Source: an uncultured Litorivicinus sp. (GTDB taxonomy: Bacteria; Pseudomonadota; Gammaproteobacteria; Pseudomonadales; Litorivicinaceae). From it: a DNA stretch of 7,345 nt. Below are positions 5,788-7,345 of the stretch, one piece after another. Location: the NCBI GenBank assembly GCA_938091715.1, contig CALKMT010000104.1, positions 1 through 7,345 on the forward strand. Reading direction: 5' to 3'. The notes beneath the pieces are model-generated. The model did no database searches and had not been told where the DNA came from. It was given only the letters and a program-made list of their open reading frames with translations. The translations under genes and the position numbers were made by a program. Each line of letters begins with the position of its first letter. The first letter of the stretch is position 1.

Positions 5788-6237
5788 ATGCGGGTCCTGA
5801 TCCAACGAGTTGAACGTGCCTGTGTACGCGTTGACGACGTTGAGGTCGGGGCCATCGGTTTGGGGTATTTGCTGTTGGTCGGTGTCCAGATCGGCGACAG
5901 CCAAGCCCAGGTCGACCAAGCGGTGCGGAAACTGCTAAACCTGCGTCTGTTCCAAGACGCCCAGGGCAAGACCAATCTGAACATTTCACAGGCGGGCGGC
6001 GCGGCCCTGGTGGTCAGCCAATTCACCCTGGCGGCCAATCTAAAAAACGGTAATCGCCCCAGCTTTGATTCCGCGGCGCCTGCAAATTTGGCCCAGGCTC
6101 TTTACCAATCCTTGGCGGACGGGCTAAAAAACCAGGGGCTGACCGTTGAAACCGGACGCTTCGGCGCCGATATGAAGGTAGAGTTAGTCAACGACGGTCC
6201 TGCGACCTACACCCTGGAGATCCCGCCGAATGTCTGA
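5788..6237 (+). CDS. dtd: D-aminoacyl-tRNA deacylase (Dtd)
   Basis: Dtd hydrolyses D-amino acids, and glycine mischarged on tRNA-Ala, from tRNAs, keeping D-residues out of proteins. It is a homodimer in the cytoplasm that uses substrate-RNA-assisted catalysis. The 149-residue product is close to the usual 145-150. It has the N-terminal LIQRVERACVRVD strand, the family signature SQFTLAA (77-83) followed by NRPSF, and the cross-subunit Gly-cisPro motif at G137-P138 in LVNDGPAT. The final residues (EIPPNV) extend slightly past the shortest family members. The ATG lies 3 nt after the typA stop with no clear Shine-Dalgarno, which suggests translational coupling to typA. The 3' end overlaps pepP by 8 nt. 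Confidence 0.96.
   Translation: MRVLIQRVERACVRVDDVEVGAIGLGYLLLVGVQIGDSQAQVDQAVRKLLNLRLFQDAQGKTNLNISQAGGAALVVSQFTLAANLKNGNRPSFDSAAPANLAQALYQSLADGLKNQGLTVETGRFGADMKVELVNDGPATYTLEIPPNV
6216..6220 (+). promoter_or_regulatory. Ribosome-binding site of pepP inside dtd
   Basis: GGAGA in the dtd coding sequence precedes the pepP ATG at 6230 by nine bases. It supports starting pepP at that ATG, which overlaps the dtd stop codon. Confidence 0.65.
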
Positions 6238-7345
6238 GCACTTTGGACTACCCCTGTCGGTTTACCGCAAGCGTCGCCTGGCGGTTCAAGCGCAACTGCA
6301 ACCGGGTTCGGTGGCCCTCTTGCTGGGCGCCGAGGAGCAACTGCGCAACCGCGACGTCGAGCACGCCTTTCGCCAGTCCTCGGACATGCTGTACTTAACT
6401 GGCTTTGCGGAACCCGATGCGGCCTTGGTGCTGACCCCAGACCAAGCCATCCTGGCAGTCCGACCCAAGGATCCCGACATGGAGGTCTGGACGGGCTTTC
6501 GTTACGGGCCCGAGGCGGCCCAGGTTGAGTTTGACGTGGATCGCGCGGTCGAGATCGACCAGCTTGACGCGTTATTGCTCGAACTGGCCCCCAGCGCTTG
6601 GTGGTATGCCTATGACGATACTCGGGCGCATCAGCGCATCGGTGGTTTGCAGCATCAGCTGGTGCTAAAAACCCGTCGTCAGGGCCAGCCTCCAGAGGCC
6701 ACCCAGGATCTGAATCCGTTGATTCATTCATTGCGTCTGATCAAAAGTGACGCCGAGTTAGCACTCATGCGTCATGCCAGCACCTTAAGCGCTCAGGCCC
6801 ATTGCCGAGCCATGCGCGTGGCCAAGCCGGGAGTCATGGAGTTCCAATTGCAGGCCGAAATTGAGCACGAGCATCGCATGGCGGGCTCTAAGCGCGAGGC
6901 GTACGGCGCCATCGTGGCTGGGGGCAACAACGCCAACGTGCTGCACTACGTGTCCAACGATCAGCCGATCGAGTCTGGCGACTTGGTGTTAATCGACGCC
7001 GGCTGTGAATACCACCACTATGCCGCGGACATTACCCGCACCTGGCCGATTAACGGGCATTTCAGTGAAGCCCAGGCCGAGGCCTATGAATGGGTGTTGC
7101 GGGCACAATTGGCGGCCATTGATGCGGTGCGCCCCGGACGTCGATTCGAGGAATATCACGATGTGGCCTTGCGAGTTCTGGTTCAGGGCTTAATCGCCAT
7201 GGGGGTGCTGGAAGGCGACGTCGACAGCCTGATCGAAGAGGGCGCCTATCGCCCTTACTACATGCACCGCACGGGTCACTGGTTGGGCATGGATGTGCAC
7301 GATGTTGGCACCTACAGTGTCGAAGGTCAGTCGCGCACGCTGCAA
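6230..7345 (+). CDS. pepP: Xaa-Pro aminopeptidase P (M24B), 3' end cut by window edge
   Basis: PepP is a dinuclear-metal peptidase, manganese-dependent in E. coli, that removes an N-terminal residue preceding proline. The 372 visible codons, all open, cover most of an expected 435-445. An N-terminal aminopeptidase-P domain (about 3-135) includes RQSSDMLYLTGFAEPDA. The pita-bread catalytic domain has H239 in LHYVSND, metal ligands D256 (LIDAGCEY) and D267 (ADITRTWP), then H350 in TGHWLGMDVHDVG with H357. All sit four residues below the E. coli numbers, so spacing is conserved. The last two metal-ligand glutamates are beyond the edge. The E. coli-like HGLSHWLG reads HRTGHWLG here. The ATG at 6230 lies within dtd in a different frame, with GGAGA nine bases ahead. 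A general M24 peptidase such as prolidase is less likely given the N-terminal domain and GCEYHHYAADITRTWP. Confidence 0.94.
   Translation, partial: MSEHFGLPLSVYRKRRLAVQAQLQPGSVALLLGAEEQLRNRDVEHAFRQSSDMLYLTGFAEPDAALVLTPDQAILAVRPKDPDMEVWTGFRYGPEAAQVEFDVDRAVEIDQLDALLLELAPSAWWYAYDDTRAHQRIGGLQHQLVLKTRRQGQPPEATQDLNPLIHSLRLIKSDAELALMRHASTLSAQAHCRAMRVAKPGVMEFQLQAEIEHEHRMAGSKREAYGAIVAGGNNANVLHYVSNDQPIESGDLVLIDAGCEYHHYAADITRTWPINGHFSEAQAEAYEWVLRAQLAAIDAVRPGRRFEEYHDVALRVLVQGLIAMGVLEGDVDSLIEEGAYRPYYMHRTGHWLGMDVHDVGTYSVEGQSRTLQ

Noticed and set aside
6207..6731. Minus-strand open frame of 174 codons opposite pepP
   Set aside because: Its translation is rich in Arg, Pro and Ala without recognisable motifs, and it overlaps well-supported pepP and dtd coding sequence.

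Overview
The window looks like chromosomal backbone from a gammaproteobacterium. The genes are the glutamine synthetase/NtrBC nitrogen regulon, a BipA/TypA GTPase, a D-aminoacyl-tRNA deacylase and an Xaa-Pro aminopeptidase. All resemble the E. coli family members recalled from memory in length and in the numbering of key residues. Base composition is moderately GC-rich (judged by eye, not computed) and even throughout. I see no transposase, integrase, tRNA, CRISPR or other sign of mobile DNA, and I cannot name a genus.

Minus strand, 1-3610: glnA, ntrB and ntrC are transcribed leftwards in that order. glnA (glutamine synthetase, 468 aa) ends in a strong intrinsic terminator. This lies in the 72-bp gap before ntrB (sensor kinase, 357 aa). 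ntrB overlaps ntrC by the 4-bp ATGA junction, and ntrC runs off the left edge after 353 codons, so its C-terminal DNA-binding domain is not visible.

Control region, 3611-3960: this 350-bp divergent intergenic region has no gene but is dense in signals. Facing glnA is a good sigma-54 promoter (GG-N10-GC). Upstream of it are two NtrC-type dyads (GCAC-N7-GTGC) whose centres are 32 bp apart, about 86 and 118 bp before the inferred start. Facing the other way are a possible sigma-70 -10 box, a GNRA-capped hairpin and the typA ribosome-binding site.

Plus strand, 3961-7345: typA (607 aa), dtd (149 aa) and pepP (372 codons, cut at the right edge) are packed with a 3-nt gap and then an 8-nt overlap, so they are probably one operon.

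The left half forms a closed regulatory loop. NtrB phosphorylates NtrC under nitrogen limitation, NtrC-P acts with sigma-54 to fire the glnA promoter, and leak-through past the terminator feeds ntrBC. The right half joins a ribosome-associated GTPase, a tRNA proofreading enzyme and a proline-specific peptidase. I found no convincing undescribed system; the most notable signals are in the regulatory architecture and gene packing.
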